A DNA stretch of 55,868 nucleotides from the NCBI GenBank assembly GCA_009908855.1, contig JAAAOM010000049.1, positions 1 to 55,868 of the forward strand, read 5' to 3'. The position numbers and the translations under genes are program-made. The stretch comes from Bacteroidota bacterium (GTDB lineage Bacteria; Bacteroidota; Bacteroidia; Bacteroidales; JAAAOM01). Below the pieces are notes generated by a model that did not search any database, was not told where the DNA came from, and saw only the letters and a list, made by a program, of their open reading frames with translations. The stretch's first letter is position 1. Each line of letters begins with the position of its first letter. This document shows positions 8,415 through 17,024 of this stretch, piece by piece.

Positions 8415-8963
8415 ATGAGTAGAAAATACAAGTTTTATAATCCCGCAGGCTTGTACTTTGTAAGCTTTGCTACAGTTTACTGGGTAGATGTTTTTGTACG
8501 TGATGTTTATTGTAATGAAATTGTAAAAAATCTTGACTATTGCAGACAACATAAAGGAATGCAGGTCTTTGCCTGGTGTATCATGCCGAGCCATATTCAT
8601 CTTATCATGAGAACGGATGAAGGGAAACCTGATCAGGTATTGGGTAAATTTAAAGAAATAACAGCCAAAAAAATAATGGCTGATATACAGCAAAACCCAA
8701 AAGAAAGCAGGAAAGAATGGTTATTATGGATATTCAAACAAGCTGGATTAAAAAGCACCAATGTTAGCGACCAACAGTTTTGGCAACATAATAATCAACC
8801 AATTGAACTTTGGAGTAATAAAGTAATTGATCAGAAATTGGATTACCTGCATGATAATCCAGTGGAAGCGGGATTTGTTTTAGAACCTTGGCACTGGAAA
8901 TACAGCAGTGCTGTTGATTATGCTGGTGGAAAGGGATTACTGAAAATTGAGAAATTGGAATAA
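8415..8963 (+). CDS. REP-associated tyrosine transposase (Y1_Tnp/RAYT)
   Basis: A 182-residue HUH-type single-strand transposase. The start chosen is ATG 8415 (MSRKYKFYNPAGLYFVSF), because the longer frame back to 8352 runs through the REP palindrome. The HUH metal motif is seen in WCIMPSHIHLIMR near residue 57. The usual C-terminal DYLHDNPVEAGFV and WKYSSAVDY segments of the family are present. RAYTs cut and move REP palindromes; the inverted REP pair around the gene fits this role. It is intact in length and lies between rel and the T9SS gene, transcribed away from rel. Confidence 0.93.
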   Translation: MSRKYKFYNPAGLYFVSFATVYWVDVFVRDVYCNEIVKNLDYCRQHKGMQVFAWCIMPSHIHLIMRTDEGKPDQVLGKFKEITAKKIMADIQQNPKESRKEWLLWIFKQAGLKSTNVSDQQFWQHNNQPIELWSNKVIDQKLDYLHDNPVEAGFVLEPWHWKYSSAVDYAGGKGLLKIEKLE

Positions 8964-8968
8964 ATAGG

Positions 8969-8995
8969 TAGCACACGCGGCACGCGTGCGCTAGC
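8969..8995. repeat. REP palindrome, right end of RAYT unit (inverted)
   Basis: Inverted copy of 8354-8380 (26 of 27 bases). It begins 6 bases after the transposase stop codon. Confidence 0.85.
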
Positions 8996-9002
8996 GTACG
9001 GT

Positions 9003-9042
9003 CCAAATTACTATTTAGCCAGTATAAAATAGCCTTTATCAA
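9003..9042. repeat. 40-bp direct repeat, right copy
   Basis: The copy inside the genuine 3' end of the T9SS gene (stop TAG at 9011-9013, minus strand). See the left copy at 8300-8339. Confidence 0.9.
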
Positions 9043-10543
9043 TCGCTTTTAGACTATTTCCGGGCACTGAATATAACATGTGATAGATGTATGTGCCAGC
9101 GGGCAAAAAACTGTTGTTGTACTTGCCGTCCCATTTATGGTGATCGGGGAATTCGGACATGGTTTCCTCAATGGTATTCTCATAAACCATGATACCATTG
9201 CGGTTGAAAACTTTTATTTCGTAATAATCGATGGCCGTATTTTCAATAGTTGGACCAATGGTCGCTTCACCGCCAATGCGGTAGGCTTCCCTGAAATAAA
9301 CTTCGGGTACTGGTTTCAGGATAATTTCATTTGAAGTGCAAATGTTACCAGGCCGGTCATCCGGCGTATTTTCTATGGCCTGTACCTGAATAGTCAGGGT
9401 GTCTTCGGTTGTTAATGCATAGGTGTTGCCAACTATATTTCCACCTTCAGGATATCCGATAATCCGATAGTGGCTCAATCCGTTCAATTCATCAAAACCT
9501 ATATAATTGGTCCATTCCAGTTGAAAAGTATTCTTATCTCTGTCGGTATTCTTCAGGATGATGGGATGGTTAATATTCGATGTACCCCTCACATTGCTAC
9601 ATTCGTTATAGGCAAATAACTTATAATAGTACAGGCTGTCATTCACCCGGTTTACCCGCACGGCATCATTCCCAATGGGATAGGTATATAATTTATAATT
9701 TATATAATCACCATCAGGTTGCACAGCTCTTTTTAAAATAAATGAATCAAGTTCAGACTGCGGGTCGACATTAAAATAAACCGAATCGTAATTATTTTTA
9801 TTATTAACATGGGTTATATAGGTATACTCAGGAAGTGTTTGAAAATCGGCCGTTGTGGCAAATACATTGGAATAGACCTCTAATGTATCTGAAACATGAA
9901 CCGCTTTAATCAGGTAGTTCGATTGTACATCTTCATTCGGATTGGTGTCGATAAAATCTTGGGTGCGCAATTTGGTTATGGTATCCAATGGTGCTAAAAT
10001 TGTTATATCTGTTCCGCCATACACGATGTATTCTTTAAATTCGTTTTCCCAATTGCTGTAACTATTCCAGCTAATTTCAATAACATCGCATTTATCCGGG
10101 TTTGAATCGATAAATATCGTGTTATGTGCGCGATTAAAAATACGTGATCCAATCGATTCTTCGTGTAATAAATCATTATCGTTGATCATTCGAACCACCG
10201 TAATACTTACCGGCCTTTCCTGGTTTGCTTCGGTAACAACATCGGGCTGTTGTTCATAAAAGATGGTATCAATGGTTTGAGAGGGATCGGTTATTACTTT
10301 GAGCGGATCACTTAAATTTATTTTATTACCTGACCATGTTTGGTGTATTTCCAGTCGGACAACAGAGGGCTCCGTTACCGGCGACCATTCTACAACAATC
10401 GGGCTGCGGTCTTCAGGGTAATCAGGATGACTATGATCCAAACTAACCCGCAGGATTTTAAATTCTTCCTGTCCGTGTATTATGTTAGACAAACATATCG
10501 AGGCAAACAGCAAAAGAATACATTTAGAACTGAAATTTGTCAT
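9011..10543 (-). CDS. Secreted protein with gliding-motility/T9SS C-terminal sorting domain
   Basis: A protein of about 510 residues with a signal peptide (KCILLLFASICLSNIIHGQ) and a long beta-rich body that resembles fibronectin-like repeats (YKLFAYNECSNVRGTSNIN, FQLEWTNYIGFDELNGLSHY). The C-terminal domain, about 75 residues, has KVFNRNGIMVYENT, HHKWDGKYNN and LPAGTYIYHM, the CHU_C 'gliding motility-associated' type B signal for type IX secretion. The product is probably exported to the cell surface or medium. ATG 10543 is preferred to upstream TTG/GTG codons. The start overlaps the end of the nitronate monooxygenase-like gene, suggesting translational coupling. Its substrate or role is unknown. 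Confidence 0.85.
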   Translation of the reverse strand: MTNFSSKCILLLFASICLSNIIHGQEEFKILRVSLDHSHPDYPEDRSPIVVEWSPVTEPSVVRLEIHQTWSGNKINLSDPLKVITDPSQTIDTIFYEQQPDVVTEANQERPVSITVVRMINDNDLLHEESIGSRIFNRAHNTIFIDSNPDKCDVIEISWNSYSNWENEFKEYIVYGGTDITILAPLDTITKLRTQDFIDTNPNEDVQSNYLIKAVHVSDTLEVYSNVFATTADFQTLPEYTYITHVNNKNNYDSVYFNVDPQSELDSFILKRAVQPDGDYINYKLYTYPIGNDAVRVNRVNDSLYYYKLFAYNECSNVRGTSNINHPIILKNTDRDKNTFQLEWTNYIGFDELNGLSHYRIIGYPEGGNIVGNTYALTTEDTLTIQVQAIENTPDDRPGNICTSNEIILKPVPEVYFREAYRIGGEATIGPTIENTAIDYYEIKVFNRNGIMVYENTIEETMSEFPDHHKWDGKYNNSFLPAGTYIYHMLYSVPGNSLKAIDKGYFILAK

Positions 10544-11480
10544 CACCAAATAGTTTTTCGTTTAACGTAACAACCCCGGCCATTATTTCATCCACAATTT
10601 CGGCGGCTGGTTGGATTTGTGAAATAAGTGCCGAACCTTGGCCAATCTCCGGTTCTCCGTCTTCTATATTTCCTTCAAAGATACTGATTCTTGCCCTTCC
10701 TTTTCCGAGCAATTGCAATAATTCTTCCTGACTGGCACCATTTTTTTCGGCTTCCTGTATTTGTTCATAAAACCGGTTTTTGATAAAACGAACCGGCATC
10801 AATGATTTGAGGGTTAGAACAGTATCACCTTCCACAGATTCTATTACTTGCTTTTTATAGTTTTCGTGGGCGGAGGATTCCAATGAAGCCGCAAAACGAC
10901 TGCCTATTTGTACGCCTTCTGCACCCAATACCATGACAGCCAGCATGCTTTTGGCATTGGTAATGCCTCCGGCGGAGATTAAAGGCAGTGAAGTGGAATT
11001 TCGAATAAGCTGAACCAATGTAAGGGTGGTGGTTTCTTCCCGGCCATTGTGACCGCCGGCTTCAAATCCTTCGGCAACGATGGCATCCACTCCTGCTTCT
11101 TCGCTTTTTCGGGCAAATTTGGTATTGGCTACTACATGGGCTACCAGGCGATTTTCTTTTTTAAATGTTGCGCTCCATTTGCCCGGATTGCCAGCTGAGG
11201 TGAATATGATGGGGACTTCTTCCTCCAATACGATTTGGATGATTTTTTCCACATCTTCTTTCATGAGCGGTATGTTCACACCATAGGGCTTATTCGTGGC
11301 TTTTTTTATTTTTTGAATATGTTCTTTCAAAATTTCCGGCCTCATCGAACCAGCACCAATAAGCCCCAAACCGCCTGCATTACTTACAGCCGAAGCCAGC
11401 TTCCAGCCACTGCACCAAACCATGCCGGCCTGGATAATCGGGTATTTTATACCAAAAAGATTTGTAATTCGATTGCCCAT
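10524..11480 (-). CDS. Nitronate monooxygenase-family flavoprotein
   Basis: A 318-residue FMN-dependent TIM-barrel enzyme of the 2-nitropropane dioxygenase/FabK superfamily. It opens FGIKYPIIQAGMVWCSGWKL and has the AGGLGLIGAG loop, VEEGFEAGGHNG-like segment (VAEGFEAGGHNGREE) with the conserved His, SLPLISAGGITNAKS and GAEGVQIGSRFAAS. Members oxidise alkyl nitronates or act as enoyl-ACP reductases (FabK). The sequence alone does not separate these, although the GGHxG motif is common to both. Its 3' end overlaps the T9SS gene start by 20 bases. A TATGTTTG-like -7 (11497-11504, minus) lies just upstream. Confidence 0.85.
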   Translation of the reverse strand: MGNRITNLFGIKYPIIQAGMVWCSGWKLASAVSNAGGLGLIGAGSMRPEILKEHIQKIKKATNKPYGVNIPLMKEDVEKIIQIVLEEEVPIIFTSAGNPGKWSATFKKENRLVAHVVANTKFARKSEEAGVDAIVAEGFEAGGHNGREETTTLTLVQLIRNSTSLPLISAGGITNAKSMLAVMVLGAEGVQIGSRFAASLESSAHENYKKQVIESVEGDTVLTLKSLMPVRFIKNRFYEQIQEAEKNGASQEELLQLLGKGRARISIFEGNIEDGEPEIGQGSALISQIQPAAEIVDEIMAGVVTLNEKLFGDDKFQF

Positions 11481-11625
11481 TGTTCTTCTTTGTGCACAAA
11501 CATAATAACTATATGGCTGAATTATGTATAATCATCTTAAATCCGTATCCATTTAAAATTATTTAATGAATACCGCTGTGGAAAATGGGTATTAAAGAAA
11601 AATTGTAATTAGTTTTAAATGCAAA

Positions 11626-13413
11626 ATGGGAAGAGGAAAATTATCGGCATATATTAAGGCAAAGCTTGAGTTATTTATCAAATGGCGAAAGAAGAGTGTG
11701 AGTGATCATTCTTTTATTCTGATACTCAGCGTATTCATTGGCTTGTCGGTTGGGTTAGCGGCTGTTACCATTAAAAACCTGGTGCATGTGATACAGGAAT
11801 ATGCGGCCGAATTTATTGCTACGCACTCTATTCTCTACCTTTTACTGTTTCCGAGCTTAGGCATTTTTTTAACCATTGTGTTTATTAAATTCATCAATCG
11901 CCGGCCAGTTGAACATGGTATACCCAGTGTATTGTATTCAATATCCAGGAACAAAGGCAAGATTGAACGGCATAATTTATTTTCATCGGTTATTTCAAGT
12001 GCCTTAACAGTGGGTTTTGGCGGGTCAGTAGGGCTGGAGGGTCCCACTGTAGCCACGGGTGCAGCAATTGGATCGAATGTAGGCCGGTCGGTTGGATTAA
12101 CCTATAAACAAATAACCCTGCTATTGGGATGTGCCTGTGCCGGTGCTATGTCGGCCATATTTAAAGCCCCCGTGGCAGCAATTGTTTTTGCACTTGAAGT
12201 AATAATGCTCGACCTTACTATGGCGGCAATTGTACCCTTGCTCATATCCTCGGCAACAGCGGCGGTAACTTCTTATCTATTCCTGGGACAGAATTTTTTA
12301 TACAATTTTGCGATCAAAGAACCTTTTATATTATCGCAAATACCGTTTTACATTGCATTGGGTATTCTTACCGGATTGGTATCAGCTTATTTTACCAAAT
12401 CATACCTGCTCATTGCCAAATTATTTGAAAAATTCAATTTTATCTGGTTCCGGTTTTTGTTGGGTGGATTGATATTGGGTATCATTATCTTTTTTATACC
12501 CGCTCTGTATGGTGAGGGATATGAAGCCATAAACAAGAGTCTGGAGGGAAACTGGAATTATTTATTTGAAAATGCCTTTTACAAGGATTTACACGGCCCG
12601 ATGCTGGTTTTTTTCCTGTTAATCGCCGTGGTTCTGTTTAAGGCCATTGCGGTAGGATTTACTTTTGGCGCCGGCGGTATTGGTGGTGTTTTTGCACCCA
12701 GTTTGTTTATCGGTGCAAATACCGGATTGTTTTTTGCATTGGCTTGTAATACGCTTGGTTTCGACTTGTCGACCAGTAATTTTGCGCTTACCGGTATGGC
12801 GGGTTTAATTTCGGGATTTATACATGCGCCCCTGACCGGGATGTTTTTAATTGCTGAAATAACAGGTGGTTATGAATTGTTTTTGCCCCTGATGTTGGTG
12901 GCGACCATTTCGTATGCGACGGCAAAGATATTTTTTAAAAATTCGGTATATACCTATCAGCTCGCCATTCAGGGGCATTTAATGACCCATCACAAAGACA
13001 AAGCTGTGCTGATGATGCTGGATATTAGGGATTTGATCGAAACAGATTTTCATGTTCTATATCCGGATCAGAGTTTAAGAGAGCTCATTCGGGCAGTTAC
13101 AAAAGCCCATCGAAATATTTTTCCGGTGATTGACCATGAAGGTATGTTTCGTGGAATGATTAAACTTGATGATATACGCCATATCATGTTCAATGCTGAG
13201 TTATATGATAACATTTATGTTCGTGATGTGATGTTTTTACCCGACCATGTGATTGATCCGAGGGATTCGGTGGAAGAAATTGCGCATAAATTTCATGACA
13301 GTGGTCATTATAATATTGCGGTGATTGAACAGGGTAAATACCTGGGTTTTATCTCACAGGCCCGGTTGTTTTCGGCCTATCGCAGATGGTTACGTGATTT
13401 TTCGGAGGAATAG
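11626..13413 (+). CDS. ClC-family chloride channel/transporter with CBS pair (1)
   Basis: A 595-residue polytopic membrane protein. The ClC core spans about residues 25-430 and a CBS pair about 445-590 (ETDFHVLYPDQSLREL, DVMFLPDHVIDPRDS). Conserved segments include VEHGIPSVLYSISR (GSGIP position, here HGIP), GFGGSVGLEGPTVATGAAIG (gating Glu in GLEGP), FKAPVAAIVFALEVIM (inner Glu position), AGGIGGVFAPSLFIG and HAPLTGMFLIAEITGGYE. The gating Glu is present. Exchange or channel mode cannot be decided. A close paralogue follows 134 bp downstream in tandem. Confidence 0.93.
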   Translation: MGRGKLSAYIKAKLELFIKWRKKSVSDHSFILILSVFIGLSVGLAAVTIKNLVHVIQEYAAEFIATHSILYLLLFPSLGIFLTIVFIKFINRRPVEHGIPSVLYSISRNKGKIERHNLFSSVISSALTVGFGGSVGLEGPTVATGAAIGSNVGRSVGLTYKQITLLLGCACAGAMSAIFKAPVAAIVFALEVIMLDLTMAAIVPLLISSATAAVTSYLFLGQNFLYNFAIKEPFILSQIPFYIALGILTGLVSAYFTKSYLLIAKLFEKFNFIWFRFLLGGLILGIIIFFIPALYGEGYEAINKSLEGNWNYLFENAFYKDLHGPMLVFFLLIAVVLFKAIAVGFTFGAGGIGGVFAPSLFIGANTGLFFALACNTLGFDLSTSNFALTGMAGLISGFIHAPLTGMFLIAEITGGYELFLPLMLVATISYATAKIFFKNSVYTYQLAIQGHLMTHHKDKAVLMMLDIRDLIETDFHVLYPDQSLRELIRAVTKAHRNIFPVIDHEGMFRGMIKLDDIRHIMFNAELYDNIYVRDVMFLPDHVIDPRDSVEEIAHKFHDSGHYNIAVIEQGKYLGFISQARLFSAYRRWLRDFSEE

Positions 13414-13547
13414 GAATGTGCTATCATCTTCAGATGTGAAAATTAAAAAACAACCAGGTATTGGATTAAAAGATATTTGCTTCATACAGTCAATTTAATA
13501 ATATTCTAAATTACTTAACGGGTATTAATTGTAATTTTGTCTCTCAA

Positions 13548-15320
13548 ATGGCAAATACGAAATTAATCAGTTGGTTTTTCCTTTGGCGGCAAAAATATTT
13601 ATCGCATCGACAGTTTATTTACATGGTGAGTTGTTTGGTTGGGGTGTTAAGCGGACTCACTGCTGTTGTTCTTAAAAACGGGGTGCATAAAGTGCATCAT
13701 TTTCTTACCCACCTGGCACAAGAGCATGCCAATGTATTGATATTTCTATTCCCTGTTATAGGGTTGATACTTACCGTTCTTTTTGTGAAATATTTGATTA
13801 AAGAACCTATTGGGCATGGGGTAAGTAAAATTCTTTTTGCTATTTCGCGAAAGAATGGAAAACTGGCATCCCATCATACCTATTCATCACTAATTGGAAG
13901 TACCCTTACGGTTGGATTTGGCGGATCGGTGGGTTTAGAGGCACCCATTGTACTTACAGGATCGGCTATCGGCTCTAATCTGGGACGTTTTTTACGACTG
14001 AATTACAAAAGTGTAATAGTGCTGATCGGATGCGGTGCAGCAGGCGCCATTGCGGGCATTTTTAAAGCGCCCGTGGCTGCTGTGGTATTCGGATTGGAAG
14101 TGTTGATGCTTGATTTAACCATGTGGTCGCTTATACCATTGCTTATTTCAGCAGTTTCCGGCGCCCTGGTGGCTTATTTTTTTATGGGTGATGAGGTAAT
14201 GTTCAATTTTGCCCTGGAGCAGACATTTGGACTCATTAATACACCTTATTATTTATTATTGGGTGTATTAAGCGGATTATTATCGCTTTATTTTACCCGA
14301 CTCACAAATTATATTGAGCATAAAGTTGGTAAAATCAATAACACATTTTTTAAGCCGGGTATTGGCGGTGTACTTCTTGGTGCACTTATATTCCTTTTAC
14401 CTCCGTTGTACGGTGAAGGTTATAACACCCTGAATGCATTGTTGAACGATCGGATATATGAGCTTTCGGATGGAAGTATATTTGGTGAAATGCATCACAA
14501 CACAATGATATTACTGCTATTTCTTGCGGCTGTGTTGTTAACCAAAGTTGTTGCAAGTTCCCTGACCAATGGTAGCGGCGGGGTAGGAGGTATATTCGCA
14601 CCCACACTTTTTATGGGAGGAATAATAGGCTATTCGCTGGCTTTGTTCGTCAATTTTACGGGAATTGCCAGTTTGCCATTGGCGAATTTTACATTGGCGG
14701 GTATGGCAGGTGTGATGGCAGGTGTGATGCATGCACCGCTAACGGCTATCTTCCTCATTGCTGAGATAACGGGCGGTTACCAGTTGTTTGTTCCTTTGAT
14801 AATAACTGCAACCATTTCATTCATGACCATTTCCTATTTTGAGCCGCATTCATTATATACCAAACGATTGGCAGAGCGGGGTGAACTGATAACCCACCAT
14901 AAAGATAAGGCAATACTAACTTTACTCCGACTGGAAAAAATCATCGAAAAAGACCTGAAAACCATTCAACCCAATGCTACCCTGGCCGGTTTGGTAAAAG
15001 TGGTGGCTTCATCCAAACGTAATATCTACCCGGTGGTTGATGAGGAAAACACATTGGTGGGTATCGTATTGCTGGATGATGTGCGTCACATCATCTTTAA
15101 TGATGAATTACACCACTCAGTACATGTCCGTGATGTTATGATATTACCACCGGCCTTTGTTTCATCGAATGACCCCATGGAGTCAGTGATTAAGAAATTT
15201 GAGGATACGGGAGCATGGAATTTACCGGTGATCGACAAAGGAAAATATGTTGGCTTTATTTCCAAATCGAAGTTGTTTTCTGTTTACCGAAAATGGTTGG
15301 TAGATATGTCGGATGAATAA
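13548..15320 (+). CDS. ClC-family chloride channel/transporter with CBS pair (2)
   Basis: A 590-residue tandem paralogue of the preceding gene with the same architecture: about ten membrane segments followed by two CBS domains (DLKTIQPNATLAGLVKVV, DVMILPPAFVSSNDPMES). Motifs: IGHGVSKILFAISRKNGKL, GFGGSVGLEAPIVLTGSAIG (GLEAP, retaining the gating Glu), FKAPVAAVVFGLEVLM, SGGVGGIFAPTLFMGG, HAPLTAIFLIAEITGGYQ. It differs from its neighbour in GLEAP versus GLEGP next to the ion path, so the two may differ in selectivity or gating. CBS pairs usually sense adenine nucleotides. The pair could form heterodimers (inference). Confidence 0.93.
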   Translation: MANTKLISWFFLWRQKYLSHRQFIYMVSCLVGVLSGLTAVVLKNGVHKVHHFLTHLAQEHANVLIFLFPVIGLILTVLFVKYLIKEPIGHGVSKILFAISRKNGKLASHHTYSSLIGSTLTVGFGGSVGLEAPIVLTGSAIGSNLGRFLRLNYKSVIVLIGCGAAGAIAGIFKAPVAAVVFGLEVLMLDLTMWSLIPLLISAVSGALVAYFFMGDEVMFNFALEQTFGLINTPYYLLLGVLSGLLSLYFTRLTNYIEHKVGKINNTFFKPGIGGVLLGALIFLLPPLYGEGYNTLNALLNDRIYELSDGSIFGEMHHNTMILLLFLAAVLLTKVVASSLTNGSGGVGGIFAPTLFMGGIIGYSLALFVNFTGIASLPLANFTLAGMAGVMAGVMHAPLTAIFLIAEITGGYQLFVPLIITATISFMTISYFEPHSLYTKRLAERGELITHHKDKAILTLLRLEKIIEKDLKTIQPNATLAGLVKVVASSKRNIYPVVDEENTLVGIVLLDDVRHIIFNDELHHSVHVRDVMILPPAFVSSNDPMESVIKKFEDTGAWNLPVIDKGKYVGFISKSKLFSVYRKWLVDMSDE

Positions 15321-15686
15321 ATGGAGACAGGTTTTAATCAAATTATATAAAGAACGGATTATGTAACAATACCGAACAAAGTAACCAAAGGAGTTCGAGT
15401 AGCCAATTTTATGGTAGATACGTCCATTATTATTCTGATTGCAGCAATCATTATAAATATAGTTGGCATACGGGCATATATTTTGTATTTCAATGAGTTA
15501 TACATATCTAATAATCATTTCATTATCAGAATTTTTTTGTGCTATAAGTTGTAATTCATGTATTGAGTTGGTTCATAAGTGCCCCGGGATTAGGAACTCT
15601 TATTTAATCAAAGATGAATATATCGCTCGTGCAATAAACAATTCTTTTTATAATTTCGATGAGCTAAACAAAACTTAATTGGATTG
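15321..15686 (+). other. Gene-poor gap with two overlapping small ORFs
   Basis: No recognised gene. An ORF at 15411-15554 encodes 47 residues with one membrane-like segment (MVDTSIIILIAAIIINIVGI). It has GGAG about 20 bases upstream, which is too far for a good RBS. A second ORF at 15493-15678 in another frame encodes 61 residues with a hydrophobic start and three Cys (SEFFCAISCNSCIELVHKC). Neither resembles a known family to me. They could be one frameshifted gene or noise. Confidence 0.3.
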
Positions 15687-16046
15687 ATGTCTGAAAAAAC
15701 CTGTTTTCACTGCGGCAGCACATCCAGGGTATGGGTAACTCACGACGGCAAGGATTTTTGTTGTGCCGGATGTTCTACGGTCTACGATATTTTGAAGCAA
15801 GGAAGGCTTTATAAATATTACGACATTGAGAACAGTCCCGGCATCAAAACCACCAGCCAGGTAGCTGAGGTGTATGATTACCTGGAGCAGGAGGATATCA
15901 AACAATCCGTACTGGATTTTTACGATGGCAAGCTGGCCAAGATTCGTTTGTATATACCAGCAATCCATTGTATATCATGCATATGGCTGCTGGAAAATCT
16001 TCATAAGCTAAACAGCGGTATCCTTAATTCGCAGGTTAATTTTAAT
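15687..16046 (+). pseudogene. ccoI: ccoI/fixI copper-translocating ATPase, N-terminal fragment
   Basis: About 120 codons survive. The start MSEKTCFHCGS begins the Cys-rich metal-binding domain typical of cbb3-associated P-type ATPases (CFHC ... DFCCAGCSTVYDILK). The beginning of an HMA domain follows with IHCISCIWLLENLHKL. It then meets the IS element in mid-domain. A complete CcoI would need about 650 more residues (A, P and N domains and the CPC helix); none is in the window. CcoI loads copper for cbb3 cytochrome oxidase assembly. The flanking remnant at 17025 shows that the rest of the cluster is gone. It is non-functional as it stands. Confidence 0.85.
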
Positions 16047-17024
16047 AATGGGGTATCTGATCATCTCCCGTAAAGATTTTCTTTATGGAATGAAATACCC
16101 AGCAGACCAAATGGAATTTGAAGAAATGTTTAAATCGGAGCAAGACGGCATTGATTATTTGGAGTCAATAAGATGGTCAAATGGCTTTGAATGTCCCCAT
16201 TGTGGCTCAATTCGATTCTGGAAAAAGAATAAAGGTCGTTATGAATGTTCTCATTGCCATAAAGAAACTACAGTGACCAATAACACGATGTTTCATAAAA
16301 GTACCAAGTCCTTGCTTATTTGGTTCCATGCTATTTGGTGGATTGTCGCCCAAAAGAATGGTGTTAGTGCAAAAGGCTTGCAGAAGGTGCTTGGGTTAGG
16401 AAGCTATCAGACTGCATGGACATGGTTGCATAAGTTCAGACGATTAATGGTGTTAAGCGATAGAAGCAAATTAGAAGGAATTGTTGAAGTAGATGAGGTC
16501 TTTGTAGGTGGCAAAAATCGTGGTAAACGTGGACGAGGAGCTGAAGGAAAAAGTTTAGTCGCTGTAGCTATCGAAGTCAAAGGGCGAAAAACTGGCAGGG
16601 TCAGGCTGGAAAAGATTCCTGATGCATCAGCCAGTATCCTGAAAAGCTTTATTGAAAGGAATGTTGAATTATCATCAACCGCTATTACTGATGGATGGCC
16701 TGGTTATTCAGAATTGGAAGAATCAGGTTATATACATAAAATCCAGAAACCAACGGAAAAGGAGGAAGACGAGGAAATATTGCCTGATGTTCATAGAGTG
16801 GCTTCATTACTGAAAAGATGGCTACTTGGAACACATCAAAGCTATTTGAATAAAAATAAGTTGGATTATTATTTGGATGAATATGTGTTCAGGTACAACA
16901 GAAGAACATCAAATAGTCGAGGCTTATTATTTATGCGGTTACTTGAACAGGCTGTTATTACAGAGCCTGTGACATACGATAAAATTATTAACGAAAATCA
17001 CGGGTGTTGATTGGATACCCCATT
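16047..17024 (+). mobile_element. IS1595-family insertion sequence (978 bp), intact transposase
   Basis: Terminal inverted repeats of 24 bases match at 20 positions and start AATGGGGTATC at both ends. Flanks ATTTTAAT (16039-16046) and TGTTTAAT (17025-17032) agree at six of eight positions, so the target duplication is either decayed or fortuitous. It is clearly related to, but diverged from, the element at 3003-3979. Confidence 0.88.
16090..17010 (+). CDS. IS1595-family (ISXO2-like) transposase
   Basis: A 306-residue intact transposase. It has a zinc ribbon (CPHCGSIRFW ... CSHCHKE), the helical region FHAIWWIVAQKNGVSAKGLQ, and the DDE-like core VDEVFVGGKNRGKRGRG, TDGWPGYSEL, HRVASLLKRWLLGTHQ and YYLDEYVFRYNRRTSNSRG. 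ATG 16090 (MKYPADQMEFEEMF) is preferred because it matches the start of the other copy (EPPKNQMEFERLF). The two transposases are recognisably homologous along their length but not near-identical, so they are separate acquisitions or old copies. Confidence 0.92.
   Translation: MKYPADQMEFEEMFKSEQDGIDYLESIRWSNGFECPHCGSIRFWKKNKGRYECSHCHKETTVTNNTMFHKSTKSLLIWFHAIWWIVAQKNGVSAKGLQKVLGLGSYQTAWTWLHKFRRLMVLSDRSKLEGIVEVDEVFVGGKNRGKRGRGAEGKSLVAVAIEVKGRKTGRVRLEKIPDASASILKSFIERNVELSSTAITDGWPGYSELEESGYIHKIQKPTEKEEDEEILPDVHRVASLLKRWLLGTHQSYLNKNKLDYYLDEYVFRYNRRTSNSRGLLFMRLLEQAVITEPVTYDKIINENHGC

Larger units (their letters stand above)
8354..8995 (+). mobile_element. REP-RAYT unit
   Basis: A REP-associated tyrosine transposase gene bounded by an inverted pair of 27-base REP palindromes. 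The whole unit sits between near-identical 40-bp direct repeats (8300-8339, 9003-9042). The palindromes start within 15 bases of the left repeat and end within 7 bases of the right one, so the repeats look like a product of the insertion event. Confidence 0.75.

Noticed and set aside
13532..13539. TAATTTTG as promoter of the second ClC gene
   Set aside because: It is 8 bases from the start codon without a -33 element; the match is probably by chance in AT-rich DNA.
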